A stretch of 64,000 bases of DNA from Alopecurus myosuroides (lineage: Eukaryota > Streptophyta > Magnoliopsida > Poales > Poaceae), in NCBI GenBank assembly GCA_028641055.1, contig CM054062.1, positions 272,075,092 to 272,139,091 of the forward strand, read 5' to 3'. Below the pieces are notes generated by a model that saw nothing but the letters and a program-made list of their open reading frames with translations, did not search any database and was not told the origin of the DNA. Below, piece after piece: positions 1 through 10,420 of the stretch. Position numbers and translations under genes: made by a program. Numbering within the stretch: the first letter of the stretch is position 1; every line of letters begins with the position of its first letter.

Positions 1-1268
1 GTTTTCTCATGATTCTACTGAAAATTATTATGAGAGAGTAAAATATGGTTGTAGGAATTTTCATGTTACTAAAACACCTCTCTTTCTATCGGAAATTTTG
101 AAGTTGTTCTTGTTTTCCCCTCCTAAGCTAGTTTCTTTATGCTTTCATGTTTTATTTATTACAATATTCCTATGCATATAAAGTGGGTTAGACTTAAATG
201 GGTTTTGTGTTTTCTTCTTGATTCTCAATCTTGCTTCAAATCTTATTTATTATGTGAGCATCTTTTGAAAATATTGGGCCTGTCTTAATGGATATAAAGA
301 AAGAGCTTGTGGGAGGCAACCCACTTTGTTTTACCTTTATTATTTTTATGTTTACTTTTGTTCTTTTTTTGCTTTGGAAGTTATTACCTATGTAGCAACT
401 GCTCCTTATCCTTTTTATTTTGTTACTGTGCCAAGAGTAACCCCTAATTGAGAGGCAGTGCGATTTGGGGAGGTTGATGTTCTAAAACAGATTCCTGGTC
501 TGTTACCGAACAAATTCATATCTCTCAGACAGAACGTTGGATGACTTTGAAATGTTGTTATCTAACTTTCATTAGTTTTCCACTTTTTTATTTGAGCAAC
601 ATAAGATTTTTGAAAAATTCCATCTTTACTGATCATTCTGTTTTGGCAGATTTCTGCCAATATTTTCATTTGCGACTTATTCTCTTTCTTTTGGTGTACT
701 TTTGAGAGAAAGAGCTTTAAAATCAGTTGTGTCAGTAGCTAATGTTTTAATTTAAGTGTGAGACTTCTGTTGAAACTGAACCAAGTGGGTTTATTATTTT
801 GATTACACTAACGTTGCTAATGAAGATTGTGAGGAAATTTTAGGTGGAGGAAATTTTTAAATGTAGGGGGAGAAGAATGATGTGATGAGATGAAGGACGG
901 ACAAAAGCTCAAGCTTGGGGATGACCATGTCACCCCAAGACATATCCAGGAAGTACAAGCGTCAAAGCTTGGGGATGCCCAAGCCATCCCCTTCTTCATC
1001 AACAAAAATACCAGGTTTCTCTCAAAACACTATATTTTTATTGCTTGACATGATATGTGTTATTCTTGGAGCGTCTTGTTATTTTGCTTTCAGTTTGTTT
1101 TGTTTTCTTTGTTGCAGTTTTTGGTTGGATCCTATCACTTTTATTTTGGGAGAGATACACTATGTTTTTATTGCCTAGAACACTCTAGTTTTCACTCTTA
1201 CTATTCTGCGAGTGTTCAGTTTTTGCTAGTACTGTGTTTAGCTCTTATTTTCAATCGATTTTTGTTCT
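1..1268 (+). other. Retroelement 3' internal/untranslated remnant, no gene
   Basis: AT-rich sequence with no supportable reading frame. A polypurine-like run sits at 864-874. The motif AAGCTTGGGGATG occurs twice in direct orientation (911-923 and 965-977). At 971-991 a short inverted repeat pairs GGGGATG with CATCCCC. AAGCTTGGGG strings next to polypurine tracts are typical of the 3' non-coding part of grass gypsy elements, so I read this as the decayed 3' part of an older LTR element. Where it ends and the copia remnant begins is uncertain by about 100-200 bp. The strand is inferred from the orientation of the polypurine run. Confidence 0.45.
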
Positions 1269-2142
1269 CAATGAAGAGTTTTGCAAGCTTATGACCGATA
1301 TGTTTGATATGTCCATGATGAAGGAATTGGAGTACTTCCTTGGTTTTTAAATCAATCAATATCATGAAGGAACCTTCATCAAACAAGCTAAGTATACCAA
1401 AGGCATGCTCAACAGATTCAACATGCATGATGACAGGCCTATGAAGACTCCCATTCCACAACCCTTGAATTTAAACCCGACCCTACTGGTGAATAGGTAG
1501 ATCAAAAGGTATACCACTCCATGATTGGCTCTTTGCTTTACCTTTGTGCATCTGGACCGGATATCATGTATAGTGTTGGTCAATGTGCAAGGTTTCAAGC
1601 CTCTCCGAGGCAAAGTCATTTTGAAGTGGTTAAACGAATATTTCTATATTTAGTCCATACACCAAATTTTGGTCTTTGGTATCCCAAGGGTTCAAGTTTT
1701 CAGCTCATTGGTTATTCGGATGCAGATTATGCGGGGAATGTCAATTCATTGGTCGCTCTTTGGTGTGTTGGTCTTCCAAGAAGCAAAATTGCATTGCTCT
1801 CTCCACCACCGAGGCCGAGTACATTTCCACGGCAAGTTGTTGTGCTCAATTGCTTTGGATGAGGCAAACCTTTAAGGATTATGGTGTCAATTTTAACAAA
1901 GTGCCTCTTCTGTGTGACAATGAGAGTGCCATCAAGATCGCCTGCAACCCCGTTCTTCACTACAAGATGAAGCCCATCGATATTCGTCACCATTTCATTC
2001 AGGATCATGTTGAGAAGCGTGATATTGATCTCTCATATGTGTGAACCAAGGATCAACTTGCGGATATCTTCATGAAGGCCCTTGATGAACCAAGATTTTG
2101 AGCTTTGAGGAATGAAATAAATGTCATACAATCATCTAACTT
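1269..2142 (+). pseudogene. Copia retrotransposon pol remnant (end of RT and RNase H)
   Basis: This is the C-terminal part of a Ty1/copia polyprotein. The visible order is a K-E-L-E-Y-F-L-G-F block from the end of the RT domain (about 1317-1350), then Y-L-C-A-S-G-P-D-I near 1543, then the RNase H block S-D-A-D-Y-A-G-N near 1718-1740, then S-T-T-E-A-E-Y-I-S near 1801-1830, then the L-L-C-D-N-E-S-A and R-H-H-F-I blocks. The reading frame changes near 1740, and in-frame stops lie at about 1348, 2042 and 2099. At least two stops are TGA where copia proteins usually have Arg, as expected for CGA to TGA decay. No gag, integrase or LTR of this element can be paired with it, so it is a fragment. The domain call is firm; the family name is unknown. 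Confidence 0.85.
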
Positions 2143-2554
2143 CACTTGATACCTTGCATAAGTACCTTCATTATTCGTGTTATTAGGTTTGGATGTAGGC
2201 AAGGACATAGGGGGAGCGTAAATAAACTCATGAGTGAACACTCCTCTTAGTATGCGTAAATTAAATCTTCATTGCATATCTAGTCATTTTGTGACTTATT
2301 GTGCTTCAATGTTGCGTAATGCTTTTGGGCCCAAGATATATCTTTGCGGCGCCAAGGAACACACTCAAACATGGTGTCTATGGCCACCGACCTTCTCATG
2401 TGAGAAGTTGGTTCTCTTTCAATCTTCATTCACCTATCTTGATTTTTTAGGTCTTGTTTTTGTCTTTCTTTGAACAACACCCACCTTTGGCTTCTCTCTT
2501 TCGATCTTGCAAATTTGGGGGGCTTATTCCCCTTTTCTTACAACAGTGTATCTC
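2143..2554 (+). other. Copia 3' tail, non-coding
   Basis: Non-coding sequence downstream of the copia RNase H. It has GGGGGAG at about 2211 and a GGGGGGC run near 2518, as expected around a copia 3' end. It is interrupted at 2554/2555 by the gypsy LTR. The sequence after that LTR (from 4109) is probably its continuation, because both flanks end or begin with a CTC-rich stretch. Confidence 0.4.
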
Positions 2555-4108
2555 TGATACGCAATAAACGTATCCATAATTTCTGATGTTCCATGTTGTT
2601 TTCATGATATTTACTACATGTTTGATATATAATTTATGCCAAATTTATCGATTTTCTGGGACTAACCTATTGACAAGATGCCACAGAGCCAGTTCATGTT
2701 TTCTGATGTTTTTGGTTTCAGAAAAGTTGTTCTGGAAATATTCTCGAGGACAATTAAAAAACCAGGGGTCTTAGAAATCTGTTGCGCACACAGAGTCCGG
2801 AGGAGACCCGGAGGGTGGCCACATGGCCCCACACCATAGGGCGGCGCGCCCCCTGGCCACACCATGGGGTGGTGGGGGGCCCCTGGCCGCCCACCGACGT
2901 TTCCCTTTTGCCTATTTATACCCCACGGGAGGTTAACCCTAAAACAATCACCTTTTCCACAAAAACACCCGAGGCCGACGTCATCGTCAACTCTAGTTTG
3001 GGAGGGTTCTGTAGTTCTCCCCGGCACCCTGCCGGGAGGGGAAATCATCACCGGAGGGCTCTACACCACCATGCCCACCTCTGTAATGATGCATGAGTAG
3101 TTCATCCTTGGACTATGGGTCCATAGCAGTAGCTAGATGGTTGTTCTCTCCTCTATATGCCTCATGTTTAGATCATGTGAGCTGCCCTACATGATCGAGA
3201 TCATATTATTGTAATGCTACATGTTGTGTTTGCTGGGATCCGATGAATATTGAATGCTATGTCTCTTGATTATCAATCTATCATGTTCCTTTCATGTTTA
3301 TGTTATTTATGATCTTGCATGCTCTTCGTTATTAGTAGATGCTCTGGCCAAGTAGATGCTAGTAACTCCAAGAGGGAGTATTTGTGCACGATAGTGGGTT
3401 CATGCCTCCCTTTTACTCATGCTCGAGTGACAAAAACGTAACGGGTGGGGGATGTGTTGTTGCCACTAGGGAGAAAACAACAATGTTTACATTACACACT
3501 TTGCTTAATGCAATTATCTGTTGCTTGCAACTTAATACCCAAGGATTGCTCGTATGGCATTCTGAGGGTGGATTATTAGTCATAGATGAAGTTGGATAAC
3601 AGTCTATGTATTTTGTTGTAATGCCCGCATGAGTCACATAGTAATCATCATGTCATGCATATGCATTACGGTGCGGCCTTTATATCTGTCAATTGCCGAG
3701 CTGTAATTTGTTCACCACGCATGTTATTTATCTTCTATGGAGAGACACCACTAGTGAACTGTGGACCCCGGTCCATTTTCCTCATATTGATAATACAACC
3801 ACTCTAATCAATGTTTTCCTACTGTTTTCCACACCATACGTTTAACCTCTTTGTTTTCAGCAAAACCGGTGAGATTGACAACCTGACTGCTTGGTTGGGG
3901 CAAAGTGATTTGATTGTGTTGTGTAGGTTCCACGTTGTTGTTGAACCAGTAGTGCGTCCTGCCAACATCAACTCCATCAACCTTCAGAAGTTTCTTCTTT
4001 CTCCTACTAATCGATCCAACCTTGGTTTCTTTCTGAGGGAAAACTGCTGATGTGACCATCATACTTTCCTCTTGGGGTTTCCCAACTAGTGCAAGACCTA
4101 CACCATCA
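2555..4108 (+). repeat. Gypsy LTR, probable solo LTR ('F')
   Basis: The segment begins TGATACGCAATAAACGTATC and ends near CACCATCA, giving TG...CA termini. It matches the E-type LTRs at 46560-48144 and 57303-58688 and the inverted copy at 31207-32410. Shared landmarks are the GC-rich dyad region (2824-2895), a TATA box TATTTATA at 2913-2920, an AACCCTAA string downstream, and GGAGAGACACCACTAGTGAA near 3739. The five bases before the LTR are ATCTC and the five after the chosen end are CTCTC, so a target duplication is possible but has one mismatch. No polypurine tract or primer site is adjacent. That favours a solo LTR produced by recombination. The right boundary is the least certain part. 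Confidence 0.7.
2913..2920 (+). promoter_or_regulatory. LTR TATA box
   Basis: TATTTATA about 20-30 bp after the GC-rich dyad, in the position of an LTR promoter TATA box. The same place in related LTRs holds TATTTAA (about 46927) and ATATATA (about 57670). The inverted copy has TATATAA on the minus strand near 32045. The recurrence makes a U3/R promoter reading plausible. No transcript data are available. Confidence 0.5.
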
Positions 4109-4749
4109 CTCTCTCTCTAACCTAGGCCCTCTTCCCAATCCCGTAAAACTCCATTCATAAATCCTCCACAAGTTCATATTCCTGTTACACACTAGTTTTG
4201 AGCGTTTTCTGGCTTGGCACCCGGTAGTACTAGCAGAAAGGGCGGTAGTACCGGCCCTGCAGAAGTTTCAATTTCTCTGCAGGACCGGTAGTATCGGTCC
4301 ATCCACTGTGGTACTACCGGGAGTGCGGAACATCCACTTTCCACTTATAGCAGGGGTGCGGGCGAAGAGAATATTTTCCTTTCTTCTCCCCCGCCCCTGC
4401 ATCTCAACCACCGTCGCCACGTCGTATGGCCTCTCTTCTGTGCCACCCCTCCTCCGATAGGTCTCGGGCGCCGCCCTCTCGCTCCATCCGCGCGCTGCTC
4501 TGGCTAGGCGTCTCCCTCAGTGGCGTCTGGTACTTCTTTCCCCTCTCCCTCCTCTTCATGCGCTAGGAAAGTGTGGAGATCTAGGGGTGTGCCATGTTTT
4601 TTCTTAGTGATTCCATGTTCCCATCCATCCTCAACCTAGGCTAGTGGACCATGTAGCATGTACTCGTTCAAATAGATTTTGATTTCCAGGATTGTGGTGT
4701 GAATCCCCATTGTTTCGGGGCTTCTCTGCCCATTTACGGTACTACCGCT
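4109..4749 (+). other. LTR-like remnant with palindromic GGTAGTACCGG motifs
   Basis: No gene is visible. Between 4228 and 4325 the words CCGGTAGTAC, GGTAGTACCGG, CCGGTAGTATCGG and GGTACTACCGG recur in both orientations. They are followed by ACTTATAG (4343-4350) and a C-rich, 5'UTR-like stretch. This order (self-complementary motif array, then TATA-like box, then C-rich leader) is the same as in the LTRs at 29172-30524 and 36522-38752. I therefore infer a fragment of a copia-type or unclassified LTR, perhaps belonging to the copia remnant at 1269-2142. It is cut on the right by the truncated LTR of element C. Confidence 0.4.
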
Positions 4750-4997
4750 TCTGGTTGTGTTCTTCCTCTAGACTTTTAGGAACCCCTGAATGTCCCCCTT
4801 CTTCTTCTGATCTTCTGAAATATGGTATCTTGAGGGTGCTTTTTCCATCAGATTTCTGGTCCCGGTGTTTATTCTCCCAGAATTTTAAAACATGCAAAAT
4901 AAGATGAAATAACATAAGAGATGCATCATAACATGAAATATATCAATGAATAACAGAAAATTATGATATAAAATAGTGATGCAAAATGGACGTATCA
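4750..4997 (-). repeat. Truncated 3' LTR of element C
   Basis: The final ~248 bp before position 4997 match the end of the 5' LTR copy at about 13437-13684 almost base for base, including TGATACGTCCATTTTGCATC (minus strand) at the outer end. Only the U3 start of the LTR survives. Homology stops abruptly near 4750, where the GGTAGTACCGG-bearing sequence begins, so this is a deletion or recombination breakpoint. Confidence 0.85.
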
Positions 4998-5017
4998 ACT
5001 CCCCCTTCCCCCAAGCT
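4998..5017 (-). other. Polypurine tract of element C
   Basis: Read on the minus strand this is AAGCTTGGGGGAAGGGGGAG, immediately next to the start of the 3' LTR. That is where plus-strand priming takes place in LTR retrotransposons. Confidence 0.75.
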
Positions 5018-6595
5018 TAGACCTCGCTTGTCCCCAAGAGAAAGTGAACTCAGAAAACATGAACACAGGTTTATGGAGTGAAGAGTCGAAAAATAAAATA
5101 CGGACAAGAAGCATCACATCTATCTATGCACCAATCATTATAGACAGAAATTCCTATCATATAACCTAACTTGAAACGAGTAAAGAGAGTCACAAACAAA
5201 GATGCAAAAGAGAGAATAAAAATTGGTAATGGCAAACTTCATTCTTGGTCAGAGAGCATTTAATGATATCCTGCTTATCTTAGGTGAAGTCTTTATAATA
5301 AGGCTCAACTTGTAGAGCTTAACATGTTTAATTATAGCAATTCTTTTACAATGATTCATAGCTTTTCAAAGTAATATTCATTCAGACAATAAAGCATGTG
5401 CTAAACAAAGAATGATAGAAAACATGATTGAAATAAATCAACATATAGATGATGAGATCACAACAACTCAAATGCTTGCTGGAGACAGAGAGAAATGGGT
5501 TTACTGAATTGACATGAAAGCAAAAGAAAGGCCCTTCGCAGAGGGAAGCATGGATCACTCATGTGCTAGAGCTTTTTATTTTATTAAACATAGGTATTGA
5601 AAACATTTTTAAGAGAGGTGTATGCTTATGCCAACAAATGGTAAACAGACAATACAGTACGTCACAAGCCAACTAGACTTCATAAGAGCGGCTCCCATAT
5701 GAGGTACGCAACTGGTGTAGAAGGTCATCCCTCATTCTCTTTTGTTTACACGATTATGCTTTGACTGATAGGGGCAAAAATAGTGAAGAGAATTTGTGTA
5801 TTAGTTTTGGGGCTGGGTACCCCGCTGCCAGCTCTTCTAGCATTCGGATAAGAGGATGAAGCCACTAGTCCAGGTGTTTGAAGTCCAATCAACAAGTGAG
5901 ATAAAGATTCTCTATTTACGTCCTCATGAGCTAAAACAAGGGCACAAAACAGGAATAATTTTGAAGGTTTTAAAGGTAGCACATGAGCAATTTACTTGGA
6001 GTGGCAGTTAAATACCACATGTAGGTAGGTACGGTGTACACAATGGCAAGGTTTGAGGGCTCAAGGTTTTGGATGCACGAGAAGCATTCCCTCTCAGTAT
6101 AGGGTTTTTGGCTAGCAAGGTTGGGTAGCAAGCATAAGAGCTGAGGAAAACAAACAAATATACATATGATGAAACCGATCATGCAATCTTCATTCAAATC
6201 CCAAACGATCTTAACTTGTGAATACTAAGTTTACGAGCTAATAGGCAAATTACTCTTTCTTATACTAGCATCTCAAATTATTATTTCTGCTGACCCAAGC
6301 TAAGTTTGCCAAAACCAACTAAGTTAACTTGATGATCTCTAGAGTGGTACCAAATACTAATAACAAGTTCAATCATATGACAGAAATTGAAAGCTAAAAT
6401 AATGTGTGCAGAAAGTAAATGATGAAACTTCTCATTAATATTTCAAACCGGCAACTCACACCAACGGATACAACGATAACCAACTAGGGAGAGACACTTC
6501 CATACTTCAAACCATCCTATATGATAACCTCTCTACTCATTATATGACTCTACTGAAAAAGTAAAAGATGAAAGATAGTGATGTGATACCTGCGG
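5018..6595 (-). other. 3' non-coding region of element C, conserved in B and D
   Basis: About 1.6 kb between the extra ORF and the 3' LTR with no convincing gene. Long parts match element B at 38760-40030 and, in the other orientation, element D at about 53810-55660. The strongest conserved core (C about 5750-6000) reads like a peptide in one frame, L-P-L-K-x-S-K-L followed by L-A-H-E-D, but stops and frameshifts differ between copies. I therefore treat it as conserved non-coding sequence rather than a gene. Confidence 0.5.
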
Positions 6596-6610
6596 CACTC
6601 CCCCAAGCTT
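6596..6610 (-). other. Internal polypurine-like tract after the extra ORF
   Basis: The minus strand reads AAGCTTGGGGGAGTG shortly after the stop codon of the extra ORF. It is nearly identical to the tract next to the LTR. The same tract occurs in element B at 40033-40046, and a variant occurs in element D at about 53790-53805, always just after the extra ORF. It may act as a second priming site or be a relic. Function is inference only. Confidence 0.45.
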
Positions 6611-6646
6611 GGAACAAGCCGAGGGGATGCCAAACCCAATGACGAA

Positions 6647-6994
6647 TCAATTCTTTGGTGGTGGTGGTGAAATACTCTTCTCAAGCAAGGCGTGGTAACG
6701 TTGCAGCATCTCACAGAACCTATCGTTTTCCTCTTGAAGAATCTCTACCTCCGTCCTTAAAGCTCGATAACGTTCACAAAAATCATCTGCAATCCGAAGA
6801 GATTCTTCTACTCCAGGAACAGGACTGAGGCTCGAGACTGATGGTCTTGGTCCCTGCACACTATAAGAATAAACACTACTTGATGACATCATTTTTGCTT
6901 CTTTCTCCATGCTTTGATCCACGTTCTTGCGCTTAGGACTTTGGGCATCATCTTCCATTTTCTCCTTCCCCTTGTTGTTGCCGGCGGTGGCCAT
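6647..6994 (-). CDS. Extra 3' ORF of element C (115 aa, unknown function)
   Basis: An uninterrupted 115-codon ORF starts at an ATG at 6994. The N-terminus is short and charged (G-N-N-K-G-K-E-K-M-E-D-D, residues about 5-16). A Ser-rich middle follows (about 37-60), then a helical, heptad-like segment (about 70-105) and a proline run near the C-terminus. No signal peptide or membrane segment is visible, so it does not look like an envelope protein. Element B has a related ORF at 40083-40636 with the same N-terminal block and a similar S-P-P-P-K ending. It sits downstream of integrase and just downstream of a dyad-plus-TATA module (7085-7216). It is not recognised as any named family. It is open although pol is broken, which may be chance for such a short ORF. 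Confidence 0.55.
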   Translation of the reverse strand: MATAGNNKGKEKMEDDAQSPKRKNVDQSMEKEAKMMSSSSVYSYSVQGPRPSVSSLSPVPGVEESLRIADDFCERYRALRTEVEILQEENDRFCEMLQRYHALLEKSISPPPPKN

Positions 6995-7084
6995 GATGCT
7001 TATAAACTGAAAACAGATCCTCGCAGAAACAGCTAGAAACTAAAACACGACGAGGAAACGATATACGGACCTCGGGGGATCCAG

Positions 7085-7216
7085 GGGGATTATATAGCAA
7101 AAAGTTTCATAACGAAAGGAAAGTCGAGGTCGAAAACGAGTCGGAGAGGGGCTCCGGGGCGCCCACACCATGGGCTGGCGCGGCTAGGGGTGGGCCCACG
7201 CCACCCTATGGTGTGG
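7085..7216 (-). promoter_or_regulatory. Internal promoter-like module before the extra ORF
   Basis: The 9-bp arms CCACACCAT (7163-7171) and ATGGTGTGG (7208-7216) form an inverted repeat around a GC-rich loop. On the minus strand this is followed by CTATATAATCC (7087-7097), about 95 nt before the ATG of the extra ORF. The order and spacing resemble the U3 promoter of the E-type LTRs (dyad, then TATA). Element B repeats the module at 40716-40855. I infer a possible internal promoter; no transcript evidence is available. Confidence 0.4.
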
Positions 7217-7333
7217 AGCCTCCGGGCTTCGTCTCCCTCTCGTTTCCGGCTCATAATTTTTCATATTTTCCAAAAACAATAAAAATATAAGTTGGAAGAT
7301 GTTTCGCGAACATTTTCTTACCAAAATTGTTAC

Positions 7334-8550
7334 CTATTCGAAAACTGATTCTGTTGTTTCTGAAATATGCTTCCTTATAAACTCCTCCGGGATCATGGCT
7401 TGAATACAATCAAAATTTTCATTATAAGGATCTCCAGAAATATAATTCTTGAGTCTTTGTCCATTCACCACTTGTGAGGAGTTGTCTTCAAGGGAAACAA
7501 TTTTAATTGCCCCCGAACGATATACCTCTTCAATAACAAAAGGTCCTTCCCATCTGGAGAGTAATTTTCCTGCAAAAAATCTGAGATGAGATCTATACAA
7601 TAGCACTTTTTCACCAACATGAAATTTTCTCTTAGTAATTCTCTTATCATGCCATCTTTTAACTTTCTCTTTAAAGAGCTTAGCATTTTCATATGCTTCA
7701 CTCCTCCATTTATCTAAAGAACTTAAGTCAAGCAACCTTTTCTCACCAGCAAGTTTAAAATCTCTATTTAGGTCTCTCACTGCCCAATAAGCTTTGTGTT
7801 CTAATTCTGAAAGCAAGTGACAAGCTTTTCCATAAAGCATTTTATAAGGAGACATGCCCATGGGATTTTTGTAAGCAGTTCTATAAGCCCACATAGCATC
7901 ATTTAATTTCTTAGCCCAATTTTTCCTAGATTTGTTAACAGTCTTTTGCAAGATAGATTTGATTTCTCTATTTGATAATTCTACCTGCCCACTAGTTTGA
8001 GGATGATAGGGTGAGGAAATTCTATGATTAACACCATATTTAGCAAGGGTTTTTCTGAAACCACCATGAATAAAATGAGAACCCCCATCAGTCATAAGAT
8101 ATCTAGGTACACCAAACCTAGGGAAAATAATGTCTTTAAGCATTTTGAATGAGGTTTCACCATCAACACTTTTAGTAGGTATAGCTTCTACGCATTTAGT
8201 AACATAATCAACAGCAACAAGAATATGAGTATAGCCTTGTGAAGGAGGGAAAGGACCCATAAAGTCAAAACCCCAACAATAAAACGGTTCAATAACAAGA
8301 GAATAATTCATAGGCATTTCATTACGTCTAGAAATGTTTCCAACCCTTTGACATTGATCACAAGATAAAATAAATTTTCTAGCATCTTTAAAGAGAGTAG
8401 GCCAATAAAAACCTGATTGTAGATACTTATGTGTAGTTCAATCTCCAGCGTGATGTCCTCACAAACACTACTATGACATTTTCTCAATATCTCTCGTTGT
8501 TCATTTTCAGGAACACATCTTCTCATAATACCATCAACACCTTCTTTTTA
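7334..8550 (-). pseudogene. Integrase of element C (broken at the N-terminal end)
   Basis: From 8317 to 7334 a 327-codon frame covers the integrase core and C-terminal region. The three DDE-region residues are visible: Asp in G-F-D-F-M-G-P-F (near residue 19), Asp in L-M-T-D-G-G-S-H-F (near 79), and Glu in G-Q-V-E-L-S-N-R-E (near 113). The C-terminal domain has [11 protein letters not shown]. Upstream, the His/Cys zinc-binding region (8308-8526) is split by a frameshift and a stop. Integrase inserts the cDNA into the host genome. It follows RT/RNase H directly, the Ty3/gypsy order. The extra ORF lies downstream. Confidence 0.9.
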
Positions 8551-10420
8551 TAAGTGTGTGTCATCCCAAAAATAATGCCTCAAATCATAGAAGAAATTTC
8601 TTCTTTGCTGAGCTATAAAGGTAGGAGGCAAATACTTCAAAACAATAAAGTTAGCATAATCAGCATACCATGGACTCTCTTGAGAGTTTAGTTTTATTGC
8701 AGCTAACTGTTCATTAGGAAAACTATCATTAACAGGAAGAGGGTCATTAGGGATATTTTCTAATGTAGACAAATTATCAGCAACAGGATTTTCAGCACCC
8801 TTCCTATCCACAGTATGTAAATCAAATTCTTGTAAAAGAAGCACCCATCTAATAAGCCTAGGCTTAGCATCTTTCTTTTCCATTAGGTAATTAATATCAG
8901 CATGATCAGTATGAATAGTAACTTTAGAATCAACAATATACCTGCCTAAATTTATCAAAATCAAAAACTGCAGCTAGGAAGTCTTTTTCAGTGGTAGCAT
9001 AACTCTTCTGAGCAGCATCAAGAGTTTTACTAGCATAATGAATAACATTTAACTTCTTGTCTATCCGCTGTCCAAGAACAGCACCTACAGCATAATCACT
9101 AGCATCACACATAATTTCAAACGGTGAATTCCAATCAGTTGGTTGAACAATAGGGGCAGATATTAAAGCCTTCTTTAAAATTTCCAAAGCTTCTCTACAA
9201 TCTTCATCAAAAACAAAAGGTACATTCTTTTGAAGAAGATTAGTGAGAGGCGTAGATATTTTAGAGAAATCTTTAATGAACCTTCTATAGAAACCAGCAT
9301 GACCATGGATACTACGAATACCTTTGACATCCCTGGGACAGGGCATTTTCTCAATAGCTTCAACTTTAGCTCTATCAACTTCAATGCCTCTTTCAGATAT
9401 TTTATGTCCAAGAACAATTCCTTCATTAACCATAAAATGGCATTTCTCCCAGTTAAGAACAAGATTAGTCTCCTCACATCTCTCCAAAACTTTATCAAGA
9501 TTCTGCAAACAATTATCAAAAGAAGTCCCATAGACGGAGAAATCATCCATGAAAACTTCCACAATTTCTTCACAAAAACCATGAAACATAGCACACATGC
9601 ATCTTTGAAAAGTAGCAGGAGCATTACATAAACCAAAAGGCATACGTCTATAAGCATAGGTTCCATAAGGACAAGTGAAGGTTGTTTTCTCTTGATCAAG
9701 CTTTTTAGCATCAATTTGAGAGAACCCAGAAAAACCATCAAGAAAGCAGAAATGAGTTTTCTTAGACAACCTTTCTAACTTTTTATCAATAAAAGGTAAA
9801 GGATAATGATTTTTCTTAGTGACTTTGTTAACTTTCCTAAAATGAATACACATCCTATACCCAACTACTACTCTTTGAGGAATAAGTTCGTTATTTTCAT
9901 TTGGCACAACAGTCATCCCTCCTTTCTTAGGGACACAATGCACCGGACTAACCCATCTACTATTAGCAATAGGATAAATAATGCCAGCATCAAGGACCTC
10001 ATTTCTTACCACATCCTTCATTTTAGGATTTAAACGGCGTTGATGTTCAACAACTGGCTTTGCATCAGGTTCAATATTAATAGCATGCTGACATATAGCA
10101 GGAGAAATCCTCTTCAGATCATCAAGAGTATAACCAATAGCACCTCTGTGTTTCTTCAATATCCCCAATAATCTCTCCTCTTTTTTATCAGAAAGTTGAG
10201 AACTAATAATAACATGATATAATTTATTATCATCAATATGAGCATATTTAAGATTATCAGACAAAGGATTTAAATCAAAAACATGATCTTCCTTGGGTGG
10301 TAATGTTGTACCCAAGTCTTCCACAGGTAAATAATGTTTCAGCATTGCTGGCTGATGTAGGAAAATCTCATTAATTTCATTCCTTTCTTCCATAAAGACA
10401 TCACTTTCGTGGTCTTCCAT
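8548..10420 (-). pseudogene. Reverse transcriptase and RNase H of element C
   Basis: A 496-codon frame runs from 10420 to 8930. RT motifs are clear: S-R-W-V-S-P-V near residue 154, L-D-G-F-S-G-F near 227, R-M-P-F-G-L-C-N-A-P-A-T-F near 259, and the catalytic F-M-D-D at 290-293. The Gly-rich end of RT is followed by RNase H with C-D-A-S-D near 438 and the Y-A-T-T-E-K block near 474. The frame then shifts near 8950 and continues to 8548 with the rest of RNase H (T-D-H-A-D) and a linker, ending at an in-frame TAA. It copies element RNA to DNA. One TAG separates it from protease (about 10424). In element A the aligned codon is CAA. Confidence 0.92.
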
